From Thinopyrum elongatum (taxonomy: Eukaryota; Streptophyta; Magnoliopsida; Poales; Poaceae): a DNA stretch of 64,000 bases. The notes beneath the pieces are model-generated. The model was not told the DNA's origin, searched no databases, and worked only from the letters and a program-made list of their open reading frames with translations. Shown here in pieces: positions 23,376 through 35,436 of the stretch. Made by a program: the position numbers and the translations under genes. Each line of letters starts with the position of its first letter. Position 1 is the stretch's first letter. The DNA lies in contig CM022301.1 in the NCBI GenBank assembly GCA_011799875.1, positions 214,665,888 through 214,729,887 on the forward strand, read 5' to 3'.

Positions 23376-24751
23376 CTAATCGAGATCATCCAGGCTCGTC
23401 TTATCCACCTCTGGTTTCAGTTCAGTAAGAACCTGTTTTGCACTGGCCAACTGGGAAAGTGCCTCCTCCTTCGCCAACACCATCTTAGCAAAGTCTAATT
23501 TAAAAAATCTGAGCTCATTCTCCATCTTCCTCTTTTTATCCCGCATCTTCAAATATTCTTCAGCGTTGACAACACTTTCTCTAAGCCTACCTCTATTCTC
23601 TTCCTCATACATGTTCCAGAGCTTTGCTAGGCACATCTTCAAAGACTATGGCCACTCTTGATCAACCCACTCTAGGTAAGAACACTTCCGTTCATCCTAT
23701 AATATTTAAAACTATATCAGTAACAATTGTAGGGGAAATGGGTTTCTAGCAACATAGAAAATAACCAAATACATATTTTGAAAAACTGTAGAAACATGTT
23801 AATTATGACATATCTTCTCAAAAAGATCAATGTGCAAATGAATTAATTACTACTGAGACAAGAACCAAATTCTGAAACATCAGAAGCTATAATTGTTTGC
23901 AACAACGCTACAAGTTCTTAGTCATGTACTATAAATAACAAATTGAACATTTTATGAGGAAGCTAAATATAACTGCAACAGCATAGCGACTGTGTTTGGA
24001 TGACAGCAAATTGATACTAACAGGTGTGTACATGGACAAATTTAGTAACATAGAACTAATAGCACTAAGGCCGTCCACTATGTATGCCAAAACTGGTGTA
24101 AAGAGAACTATTGCTACATTTGGCACCGGTGCCCTGCACTGGCTAGCCGATGCAGCTAGAAAAAATCAGGGACCCGGACTCCGGAGCACCTAGTTGCTCC
24201 GATGCCGAGTTCCTTCGTGCCATAAAGATTTAGTATTTTACCGCTTGGCTGCTCGGATGTGTGGACCAAAGTTGGCTGCACAAACTGCTGAAGCGGTGCC
24301 AAATAATTTTCTAATGGCACCGCTGATGAGATGGAAACATTTTTAGATACTAGGTACAAACTGTGACACTGTCTTAACATCCAGAATAACATAGCACAGT
24401 GACAGTGTCTGAATCACATCTAACAAATGATTTGTAACAACGAAAGTGGGGTTAACCTTCTCTGCACATGCCAGAAACTTCCTCCCACTGTCCACAGATT
24501 CAAACGCAACTAGCTTCACGCATGGAGATTGATGGTGACAATGAGCAGGCAGATCTTCAGCCACCCCGCTCCATTCGTTGCAACTGATGGTCCTAGGGGC
24601 CTACAAGAGGAAGAAATGTCTCAAATTGACTGCCGGGTTAAAATCCTTCATTCCAAGTCATAACCCGAGAGAGAGAAGAGAGGCATACCCGGGTGCTAAA
24701 AAATTCGTCGTCGTCGGAGGAACCGCTGGAGAGGTCATTGAAGAAGACCAT
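23376..24751 (-). pseudogene. GRF-type zinc-finger plus coiled-coil gene, three exons, one stop
   Basis: The minus-strand model has exon 1 at 24751-24690 (start MVFFNDLSSGSSDDDEF), exon 2 at 24600-24457 and exon 3 at 23697-23376. The intron-1 acceptor has a pyrimidine tract before GTAG and the donors read GTATGC and GTTAAC. Exon 2 supplies the first half of a GRF-like finger (CHHQSPC, then SGRKFLAC). Exon 3 supplies the second half (KCSYLEWVDQEW), then a charged coiled coil rich in Glu, Lys and Leu. A TAG at 23647-23649 follows EWP, and no other stop was seen. GRF fingers are nucleic-acid-binding modules. Proteins of this layout are numerous in grass genomes and their role is not known to me. 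Confidence 0.68.
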
Positions 24752-25686
24752 GGCGACCCTGGCGGTAGGATGCGAGACGGCGAGAGCAAGGAAGCAAGAG
24801 AGGAAGGGGCTATAGCTTTGGAAGGAAGGAAAGAGGAAACAGGGGAAATGTGACTTGTGGTCGGGGAGAAAAGGGGATGGGGAGGGGGGTTAGATATTTC
24901 GGCGGTAGGCCAAAAATTTCGAAATGTGGAGGGAAACTTTGCACGCGGTGCCGCCGGACACCATTCACTTTGAACGATTGTGTGCATCGCAAATGATTCT
25001 TCTACTTTATGCGCATGGGATGAGTTTGATAATTCAAATTTTGGTGGAAATTTCCCTGGGTACTGTCCTCATCCACATCATTGCATAATTTAACATCGCT
25101 TGCTAATTTGGGCACACAAAAGAGCGTATAGCACACACACCACAGTTACTGAATCGAGCAATTTTAGTAATTAAACAGAGCCAGTTGACCTGAACATTGC
25201 TCTAACAAAATACCAACATTAAAAACAAAGCCTAAGTATGCATAACTTTAACAAAGCCGCCGCCGTGCCGGCCTATGCATCGCCGGTGTGAGATGAGACG
25301 TCGATGACTTGTCCTGGCGACATGCCGCCGTTGGTGGACTCCGCGTCCCCCCTGCTGAAGTCGACCGCGTCCTCGTCCTCATCCTCGGTGCTGCCCTCAA
25401 GGTTGTAGTACTCGTAGTAGTGGCTGCACCAGAGCTCGCGTTGGTACTTCACCGCCGATTCCTCGATGGACAGACTCTTCTCTACTCGACCTCAGCAACG
25501 CGCAACTCCTCCTCCCGACGCTCCTCAATCTCCGCCGCCTTCGGCATCTCCAGCTCCAACTCGGTGATCTCAGGAGGAAGCAGGTGCTCCATGGCTACCG
25601 CCGCCTTTTCGGACGTGGGTTGCATGTTGTATTCCGAGGTGGCCTGATATATCTTGGCGTGTGCGTCCTCGATCTTGGCATGGATG

Positions 25687-27408
25687 TGTTGGGGAACGTA
25701 GTAGTAAATCAAAAAAATTTCCTACGTATCACCAAGATCAATCTAGGAGATGCTAGCAACGAGAGAGAGGGAGTGCACCTTCATACCCTTGAAGACCGCT
25801 AAGAGGAAGCGTTACAAGGAACGCGGATGATGGAGTCGTACTCGCGGCGATTCAAATCGCGGAAGATCCGATCTAGCGCCGTACGGATGGCGCCTCCGCT
25901 TTCAACACACGTACAGCCCGGGGACGTTTCCTCCTTCTTGATCCAGCAAGGGAAGAGGAGAAGTTGAGGAAGAGCTCCGGCAGCACGACGGCGTGGTGGT
26001 AGAGGAGCTCGTGGTTCTCCGACAGGGCTTCGCCAAGCACTACGGAGGAGGAGGAGTTGGAGAGGGGGAGGGCTGCGCCAGGGAAGGGGTGCTGCTGCCC
26101 TCCCACCCCCCTCTATTTATAGGGAGAATGGGAGAGGGGCCCGGCCCCCTTAGATCCCATCTAAGGGGAGGGGCAGCGGCCAGGGGGGGAAACTTACCCC
26201 CCAAGCAAGGTGGGAGGCGCCCCCACCCCCTAGGGTTTCCAACCCTAGGCACCTTGGGCCCCTTGGGGGGGCGCACCAGCCCACCAGGGGCTGGTTCCCT
26301 CCCTTGCTCAGCCCACTTGGCCCACCAGGGCAGGTGGCCCCACCCGGTGGACCCCCGGACACCTTCCGGTGGTCCCGGTACAATACCGATAACCCCCGAA
26401 ACCATTCCGGTGACTGAAACTGGACTTCCCATATATAATTCTTCACCTCCGGACCATTCCAGAACTCCTCGTGACGTCCGGGATCTCATCCGGGACTCCG
26501 AACAACCTTCGGTAACCACATACAATTTCCCATAACAACTCTAGCGTCACCGAACCTTAAGTGTGTAGACCCTACGGGTTCGGGAACCATGCAGACATGA
26601 CCGAGACATCTCTCCGGCGAATAACCAACAGAGGGATCTGGATACCCATGTTGGCTCCCACATGTTCCACGATGATCTCATCGGATGAACCACGATGTCG
26701 AGGATTCAATCAATCCCATATACAATTCCCTTTGTCCATCGGTATGTTACTTGCCCGAGATTCGATCGTCGGTATCCCCATACCTCGTTCAATCTCGTTA
26801 CCGGCAAGTCTCTTTACTCGTTCCGTAATGCATGACCCCGTGGCTAACTCTTTAGTCACATTGAGCTCATTATGATGATGCATTACCGAGTGGGCCCAGA
26901 GATACCTCTCCGTCATACGGAGTGACAAATCCCAGTCTCGATTCATGCCAACCCAACAAACACTTTCGGAGATACCTGTAGTGCACCTTTATGGTCACCC
27001 AGTTACGTTGTGATGTTTGATACACCCAAAGCATTCCTACGGTATCCGGGAGTTGCACAATCTCCTGGTCTAAGGAAATGATACTTGACATTAGAAAAGC
27101 TCTAGCAAACGAACTACACGATCTTGTGCTATGCTTAGGATTGGGTCTTGTCCATCACATCATTCTCCTAATGATGTGATCCCGTTATCAATGACATCCA
27201 ATGTCCATGGTTAGGAAACCATAGCCATCTATTGATCAACGAGCTAGTCAACTAGAGGCTTACTAGGGACATGCTGTGATCTATGTATTCACACATGTAT
27301 TACGGTTTCCGGTTAATAAAATTATAGCATGAACAATAGACAATTATCATGAACAAGGAAATATAATAATAACCATTTTATTATTGCATCTAGGGCATAT
27401 TTCCAACA
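25687..27408 (-). repeat. 3' LTR of the Angela element
   Basis: 1722 bp. On the plus strand it starts TGTTGGGGAACG and ends GGGCATATTTCCAACA, next to the polypurine tract (CTCCCACTTGCAC on the plus strand). Confidence 0.92.
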
Positions 27409-27440
27409 GTCTCCCACTTGCACTAGAGTCAATAATCTAG

Positions 27441-29945
27441 TTACATTGTGATGAATCGAACACCCATAGAGTTCTGGTGCTGATCATGTTTTGCTCGTGG
27501 AAGAGGTTTAGTCAACGGATCTGCGACATTTAGATCCGTATGTACTTTACAAATATCTATATCTCCATCTTCAATATATTCACGAATGGAGTTGAAGCGG
27601 CGCTTGATGTGCTTGGTCTTCTTGTGAAACCTGGGCTCCTTGGCAATGGCAATAGCTCCAGTGTTGTCACAGAAGAGAGTCATCGGGCCCGACCCCTTTG
27701 GAACCACTCCTTGGTCGGTGATAAACTCCTTCATCCAGACTCCTTCCTGCGCTGCTTCCGAAGCAGCTATGTACTCCGCTTCACATGTAGATCCCGCCAC
27801 GACGCTTTGCTTGCAACTGCACCAGCTGATTGCCCCACCATTCAAAATATACACGTATCCGGTTTGTGACTTGGAGTCATCCAGATCTGTGTCAAAGCTA
27901 GCGTCGACGTAACCCTTTACGACGAGCTCTTCGGCACCTCCATAAACAAGAAACATATCCTTAGTCCTTTTCAGGTACTTCAGGATATTCTTGACCGCTG
28001 TCCAGTGTTCCATACCGGGATCACTTTGGTACCTCCCTACCAAACTTATGGCAAGGTTCACATCAGGTCTGGTACACAGCATGGCATACATAATAGAGCC
28101 TATGGCCGAGGCATAGGGGATGACACTCATCTTTTCTCTTTCTGCTGCCGAGGTCGGGCGTTGAGCTGTGCTCAATCTCACACCTTGCAATATAGGCAAG
28201 AACCCCTTCTTAGACTGATCCATATTGAACTTCTTCAATATCTTGTCAAGGTATGTGCTTTGTGAAAGACCAATGAGGCGTCTCGATCTATCTCTATAGA
28301 TCTTGATGCCTAATATGTAAGCAGCTTCTCCAAGGTCCTTCATTGAAAAACACTTATTTAAGTAGGCCTTTATGCTTTCCAAAAGTTCTATATCATTTCC
28401 CATCAATAGTATGTCATCCACATATAATATGAGAAATGCTACAGAGCTCCCACTCACTTTCTTGTAAATACAGGCTTCTCCATAAGTTTGCATAAACCCA
28501 AACGCTTTGATTATTTCATCAAAGCGAATGTTCCAACTCCGAGATGCTTGCACCAGCCCATAGATGGAGCGCTGGAGCTTGCATACTTTGTCAGCATTCT
28601 TAGTATCGACAAAACCTTCCGGCTGCATCATATACAATTCTTCCTTAAGGAAACCGTTAAGGAATGCCGTTTTGACGTCCATTTGCCAGATTTTATAATC
28701 ATAGAATGCGGCAATTGCTAACATGATTCGGACGGACTTCAGCTTCGCTACGGGTGAGAAGGTCTCATCGTAGTCAACTCCTTGAACTTGTCGATAACCC
28801 TTAGCGACAAGCCTAGCCTTATAGATGGTCACATTACCATCCGAGTCAGTCTTCTTCTTAAAAATCCACTTATTTTCTATGGCTCGCCGATCATCGGGCA
28901 AGTCCACCAAAGTCCATACTTTGTTTTCATACATGGATCCTATCTCGGATTTCATGGCTTTAAGCCATTTGTTGGAATCCGGACCCGCCATCGCTTCTTC
29001 ATAGTTCGAAGGTTCACCGTTGTATAACAACATGATTTCCAGGACAGGGTTGTCGTACCACTCTGGTGCGAAACGTGTCCTCGCGGACCTACGAATTTCA
29101 GTAGCAACTTGATCCGAAGTTTCATGATCATCATCATTAACTTCCTCTCTAGTCGGTGCAGGCACCACATAAACATCTTCCTGAGCTGCGCTACTCTCCG
29201 GTTCAAGAGGGATTACCTCATCAAGTTCTACTTTCCTCCCACTTACTTCTTTCGAGATAAACTCTTTCTCGAGAAAGGATCCATTCTTGGCAACAAAGAT
29301 CTTGCCTTCGGATCTGAGGTAGAAGGTATACTCAATAGTTTCCTTAGGGTATTCTATGAAGACGCATTTTTCTGATTTGGGTTCGAGCTTTTCAGGTTGA
29401 AGTTTCTTGACATAAGCATGGCATCCCCAAACTTTTAGAAACGACAGCTTAGGTTTGTTCCCAAACCATAATTCATACGGTGTCGTCTCAACGGATTTAG
29501 ACGGTGCCCTATTTAAAGTGAATGCGGCAGTCTCTAAAGCATAGCCCCAAAAAGATAGCGGTAGATCGGTAAGAGACATCATAGATCGCACCATATCCAA
29601 TAGAGTGCAATTACGACGTTCGGATACACCATTACGCTGAGGTGTTCCAGGCGGCGTGAGTTGTGAAACAATTCGACATTTCCTTAAGTGCGTGCCAAAC
29701 TCGTGACTCAAATATTCTCCCCCACGATCTGATCACAAGAATTTTATTTTCCTGTCATGTTGATTCTCTACCTCGTTCTGAAATTCCTTGAACTTTTCAA
29801 AGGTCTCAGACTTATGTTTCATTAAGTAGACATACCCATATCTACTTAAGTCGTCAGTGAGGGTGAGAACATAACGATAGCCACCGCGAGCCTCAACAGT
29901 ACAAGTTGGTTGCTCGCTCCATTGTTCCGGAGAATGGAGTCTTGA
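27441..29945 (-). pseudogene. Angela pol: integrase, RT and RNase H
   Basis: A long open frame at 27441-29711 holds the integrase C-terminal half (GTPQRNGVSERRN near 29640), the copia RT (DVKTAFLNG near 28680 and catalytic YVDDILL near 28420) and RNase H (CEAEYIAAS near 27780). A TGA near 29730 interrupts the integrase core just before SDRGGEYL. Further upstream, a short deletion near 29898-29905 removes the segment that normally carries the first catalytic Asp (H-T-D-V-x-G-P). This integrase could not work even if the stop were read through. Confidence 0.9.
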
Positions 29946-31386
29946 TCATTTTTCCCATGAGGCATGGTTCGCACGTGTCAAATGATTCATAATCAAGAGA
30001 CTCCAAAAGTCCATCTGATGGAGTTTCTTCATGCGCTTGACACCAATGTGACCAAGGCGGCAGTGCCACAAGTATGTGGGACTATCATTATCAACCTTAC
30101 ATTTCTTGGCATTCACACTATGAATATGTGTAACATCACGTTTGAGATTCAATAAAAATAAACCATTGACCAGCGGGGCATGACCATAAAACATATCTCT
30201 CATATAAATAGAACAACCATTATTCTCGGATTTAAATGAGTAGCCATCTCGCATCAAACGAGATCCTGATACAATGTTCATGCTCAAAGCTGGTACTAAA
30301 TAACAATTATTGAGGTTTAAAACTAATCCCGAAGGTAGATGTAGAGGTAGCGTGCCGACGGTGATCACATCGACCTTGGAACCATTCCCGACGCGCATCG
30401 TCACCTCGTCCTTCGCCAGTCTCCGCTTATTCCGCAGCTCCTGTTTTGAGTTACAAATGTGAGCAACCGCACCGGTATCAAATACCCAAGAGCTACTACG
30501 AGCGCTGGTAAGGTACACATCAATAACATGTATATCACATATACCTTTGGTATTGCCGGCCTTCTTATCCGCTAAGTACTTGGGGCAGTTCCGCTTCCAG
30601 TGACCATTTCCCTTGCAATAAAAGCACTCAGTCTCAGGCTTGGGTCCATTCTTTGGCTTCTTCCCGGAAACTGGCTTGCCGGGGGCGGCAACTCCCTTGC
30701 CGTCCTTCTTGAAGTTCTTCTTACCCTTGCCTTTCTTGAAACTAGTGGTCTTATTCACCATCAACACTTGATGTTCCTTCTTGATCTCCACCTCCGCTGA
30801 TTTCAGCATTGAATATAACTCGGGAATGGACTTCTCCATCCCTTGCATATTGTAGTTCATCACAAAGCTCTTGTAGCTAGGTGGAAGCGACTGGAGGATC
30901 GTCAATGACCGAATCATCTGGAAGATTAACTCCCAGCTGAGACAAGCGGTTGTGCAACCCAGACATTTTGAGTATATGCTCGCTGACAGAACTGTTTTCC
31001 TCCATCTTACAACTGTAGAACTTGTCAGAGACTTCATATCTCTCGACTCGGGCATGAGCTTGGAAAACCATTTTCAGCTCTTGGAACATCTCATATGCTC
31101 CGTGCTGCTCAAAACACTTTTGGAGCCCCGATTCTAAGCTGTAAAGCATGCCGCACTGAACCAGGGAGTAATCATCACTACGCGACTGCCAGGCGTTCAT
31201 AACGTCTTGAGTTGCTGGGAAAATGGGTGCGTCACCTAGCGGTGCTTCAAGGACATATGCTTTCTTGGCAGCTATGAGGATGATCCTCAAGTTACAGACC
31301 CAGTCCGTATAGTTGCTACCATCGTCTTTCAGCTTGGTTTTCTCTAGGAACGCGTTGAAGTTGAGGGCAACATTAGCGTGGGCCAT
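29946..31386 (-). pseudogene. Angela gag and protease, frameshifted
   Basis: Gag begins MAHANVALNFN at 31386. A deletion of about two bases near 30895 shifts the frame. The downstream frame has a lysine-rich stretch, a zinc knuckle CFYCKGNGHWKRNC near 30625-30585, protease motif VFDTGAVAHICN near 30490 (DTG present), and the pre-integrase motif LWHCRLGH near 30070. A frame change near 30000 separates it from the integrase. Gag and protease domains are otherwise well kept. Confidence 0.88.
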
Positions 31387-32682
31387 TTGATCTACAGGAT
31401 AGATTGTAAAGACAATTTTTTTAGACTAAGTTCATGATAATCAAGTTCATCTAATCAAATTATTTAATGAACTCCCACTCAGATAGACATCCCTCTAGTC
31501 ATCCAAGTGATACATGATCCGAATCGACTAGGCCGTGTCCGATCATCACGTGAGACGGACTAGTCATCAACGGTGAACATCTCCATGTTGATCGCATCTA
31601 CTATACGACTCATGTTCGACCTTTCGGTCTCTCGTGTTTCGAGGCCATGTCTTTACATGCTAGGCTCGTCAAGTCAACCTAAGTGTTTCGCATGTGTAAA
31701 TCTGGCTTACACCCGTTGTATGCGAACGTTAGAATCTATCACACCCGATCATCACATGGTGCTTCGAAGCAACGAACCTTCGCAACGGTGCACAGTTAGG
31801 GGGAACACATTTCTTGAAATTTTAGTGAGGGATCATCTTATTTATGCTACCGTCGTTCTAAGCAAATAAGATGTAAACATGATAAACATCACATGCAAAT
31901 CATAAAGTGACATGATATGGCCAATATCATCTTGCGCTTTTGATCTCCATCTTCGAGGCGCGGCATGGTCACCATCGTCATCGGCATGACACCATGATCT
32001 CCATCATCATGATCTCCATCATCGTGTCTTCATGAAGTTGTCTCGCCAACTATTACTTCTACTACTATGGCTAACGGTTAGCAATAAAGTAAAGTAATTA
32101 CATGGCCTTTACATTGACACGCAGGTCATACAATAAATTTAGACAACTCCTATGGCTCCTGCCGATTGTCATATTCATCGACATTCAAGTCGTGATTCCT
32201 ATTACAAGAACATGATCAATCTCATACATCACATATATAATTCATCACATCGTTTTTGGCCATATCACATCACATAGCATACCCTGCAAAAACAAGTTAG
32301 ACGTCCTCTAATTGTTGTTGCATGTTTTACGTGGCTGCTATGGGTTTTTAGCAAGAACGTTTCTTACCTACGCAAAAGCCACAACGGTGATATGCCAATT
32401 GCTATTTACCCTTCATAAGGACCCTCTTCATCGAATCCGATCCAACTAAAGTGGGAGAGACAGACACCCGCTAGCCACCTTATGCATCAAGTGCATGTCA
32501 GTCGGTGGAACCTATCTCACGTAAGCATACGTGTAAGGTCAGTCCGGGCCGCTTCATCCCACAATGCTGCCGAATCAAGATAGGACTAGTAACGGTAAGC
32601 AAATTGAACAAATCATCGCCCACAACTACTTGTGTTCTACTCGTGCAAAGAATCTACGCATAGACCTAGCTCATGATGCCAC
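31387..32682 (-). repeat. Angela 5' untranslated leader with PBS
   Basis: Lies between the 5' LTR and the gag start and has no supportable ORF. The PBS-like TGGCATCATGAGC (element strand) abuts the LTR at about 32667-32681, a degenerate match to the tRNA-Met complement. A long leader is normal for BARE1/Angela elements. Confidence 0.75.
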
Positions 32683-34401
32683 TGTTGGGGAACGTAGTAG
32701 TAAATCAAAAAAAATTCCTACGTATCACCAATATCAATCTAGGAGATGCTAGCAACGAGAGAGAGGGAGTGCATCTTCATACCCTTGAAGATCGCTAAGC
32801 GGAAGCGTTACAAGGAACGCGGATGATGGAGTCGTACTCGCGGTGATTCAAATCACGGAAGATCCGATCTAGCGCCGAACGGACGGCGCCTCTGCGTTCA
32901 ACACACGTACAGCCCGGGGATGTCTCCTCCTTCTTGATCCAGCAAGGGAAGAGGAGAAGTTGAGGAAGAGCTCCGGCAGCACGACGGCGTGGTGGTAGAG
33001 GAGCTCGTGGTTCTCCGACAGGGCTTCGCCAAGCACTACGGAGGAGGAGGAGTTGGAGAGGGGGAGGGCTGCGCTAGGGAAGGGGTGATGCTGCCCTCCC
33101 CCCCTCTATTTATAGGGAGAAGGGGAGAGGGGGCCGGCCCCCTTAGATCCCATCTAAGGGGAGGGGCGGCGGCCAGGGGGGGAAACTTACCCCCCAAGCA
33201 AGGTGGGAGGCGCCCCCACCCCCTAGGGTTTCCAACCGTAGGCGCCTTGGGCCCCATGGGGGGGCGCACCAGCCCACTAGGGGCTGGTTCCCTCCCTTGC
33301 TCAGCCCACTTGGCCCACCAGGGTAGGTGGCCCCACCCGGTGGACCCCCGGACACCTTCCGGTGGTCCCGGTACAATACTGATAACCCCCGAAACCATTC
33401 CGGTGACTGAAACTGGACTTCCTATATATAATTCTTCACCTCCGGACCATTTCGGAACTCCTCGTGACGTCCGGGATCTCATCCGGGACTCCGAACAACC
33501 TTCGGTAACCACATACGATTTCCCATAACAACTCTAGCGTCACCGAACCTTAAGTGTGTAGACCCTACGGGTTCGGGAACCATGCAGACATGACCGAGAC
33601 ATCTCTCCGGCCAATAACCAACAGTGGGATCTGGATACCCATGTTGGCTCCCACATGTTCCACGATGATCTCATCGGATGAACCATGATGTCGAGGATTC
33701 AATCAATCCCGTATACAATTCCCTTTGTCCATCGGTATGTTACTTGCCCGAGATTCGATCGTCGGTATCCCCATACCTCGTTCAATCTCATTACCGGCAA
33801 GTCTCTTTACTCGTTCCGTAACGCATGATCCCGTGGCTAACTCTTTAGTCACATTGAGCTCATTATGATGATGCATTACCGAGTGGGCCCAGAGATACCT
33901 CTCCGTCATATGGAGTGACAAATCCCAGTCTCGATTCGTGCCAACCCAACAGACACTTTCGGAGATACCTGTAGTGCACCTTTATGGTCACCCAGTTACG
34001 TTGTGACGTTTGATACACCCAAAGCATTCCTACGGTATCCGGGAGTTGCACAATCTCATGGTCTAAGGAAATGATACTTGACATTAGAAAAGCTCTAGCA
34101 AACGAACTACACGATCTTGTGCTATGCTTAGGATTGGGTGTTGTCCATCACATCATTCTCCTAATGATGTGATCCCGTTATCAATGACATCCAATGTCCA
34201 TGGTTAGGAAACCATAACCATCTATTGATCAACGAGCTAGTCAACTAGAGGCTTACTAGGGACATGCTGTGATCTATGTATTCACACATGTATTACGGTT
34301 TCCGGTTAATACAATTATAGCATGAACAATAGACAATTATCATGAACAAGGAAATATAATAATAACCATTTTATTATTGCCTCTAGGGCATATTTCCAAC
34401 A
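32683..34401 (-). repeat. 5' LTR of the Angela element
   Basis: 1719 bp, nearly identical to 25687-27408. It is followed on the right by the GGATG duplication and the interrupted Ala-rich ORF. Confidence 0.92.
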
Positions 34402-34887
34402 GGATGGCCTCGACCCGGGCCAGGGAGACATCGGCGGCACGGACGGCAGCTCGAGCACTCTCGACATTTGCAGCCGCCGTCGCAGCAGCTGCTGCAGCTG
34501 TCCTGTAGGCTGTCGCAGACGCCCTCTCAGAGGATGCGGCCGCGCTTAATGCGGATGCGGCGGCACTCTCGGCGTAGGTGGCGGCGCTCGGGGAGGACGC
34601 GGCCACTGTACGGTCCCTCACGAAGCATTTCCACGGCGTCATCTTTGCAAGAAGGGGTTGCGGGAATGGGGATCGGGATTCGTGGATTCGGGGGTTGCCA
34701 GCACTGGAGCAGACGAGCCGGCGAAGCTTAAGGTGGAAGACTTAAATAGACCCACAAAATTTCATCGCAAACGGTTCCTACAAAAAAACTGTGTGTGATG
34801 TTGTTGATATTTTATGTTAGCTGTGAAAGACGAATTTGGAGTAAAGTGGCAACGGATGGTGTTTTAAATGTACGAGAAAATTTGTAG

Positions 34888-35345
<458 letters not shown>

Positions 35346-35436
35346 AAGCTGGCCCCCTTTAAAAGCCATTCCTTATTAATAAGGATTTGTTCCGCGCGAT
35401 ATGCCGACGACTTACTACTGGGAATCGTGGGTGCTC

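Larger units (their letters stand above)
25687..34401 (-). mobile_element. Angela/BARE1-type Ty1/copia element, nearly complete
   Basis: 8715 bp in minus orientation. The 3' LTR is 25687-27408 and the 5' LTR 32683-34401, with few differences between them. The duplication GGATG is perfect (25682-25686 and 34402-34406). The PBS region (TGGCATCATGAGC on the element strand) directly follows the 5' LTR, and a polypurine tract is at about 27409-27424. A single gag-pol region spans 27441-31386. It is disabled by a 2-base gag deletion, a frame change and short deletion in integrase, and a stop. Similar LTRs and a perfect duplication suggest a young insertion in this nest. Confidence 0.94.
25273..34642 (-). 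pseudogene. Ala-rich coiled-coil ORF split by the Angela insertion
   Basis: The first part starts at ATG 34642 (MTPWKCFVRD), runs through an Ala/Ser-rich, probably helical stretch, and is open at 34402. The second part continues at 25686 with a Glu-rich helical segment. One GGATG duplication accounts for the phase exactly. A frame change near 25485 moves the rest into a frame with KYQRELWCSHYYEYYNLEG and an acidic tail ending in TAG at 25273-25275. I do not recognise the family. It may be the partner gene of the GRF-finger gene in the same element. Confidence 0.6.
22579..34830 (-). mobile_element. CACTA-like element fragment with two cargo genes
   Basis: The left end begins CACTGGTACAGCG, a CACTA-like terminus, and is followed by subterminal tandem repeats (22795-22996). 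Related short sequence (CATCGCAAACGGTTCC, ACTGTGTGTGATG) occurs at the other side (about 34767-34800), after which the element becomes unrecognisable. No inverted right terminus and no transposase were found, so this would be a truncated, non-autonomous copy. Between the ends are two minus-strand genes: a split Ala-rich coiled-coil ORF and a GRF-finger gene. The Angela element 25687-34401 is inserted within. Superfamily assignment is moderate. Confidence 0.5.

Noticed and set aside
26040..26535. Long open frames on both strands in the Angela LTR, repeated at 32989-33528
   Set aside because: They are LTR sequence present in both copies. Gly/Pro-rich shadow frames of GC-rich DNA, not genes.
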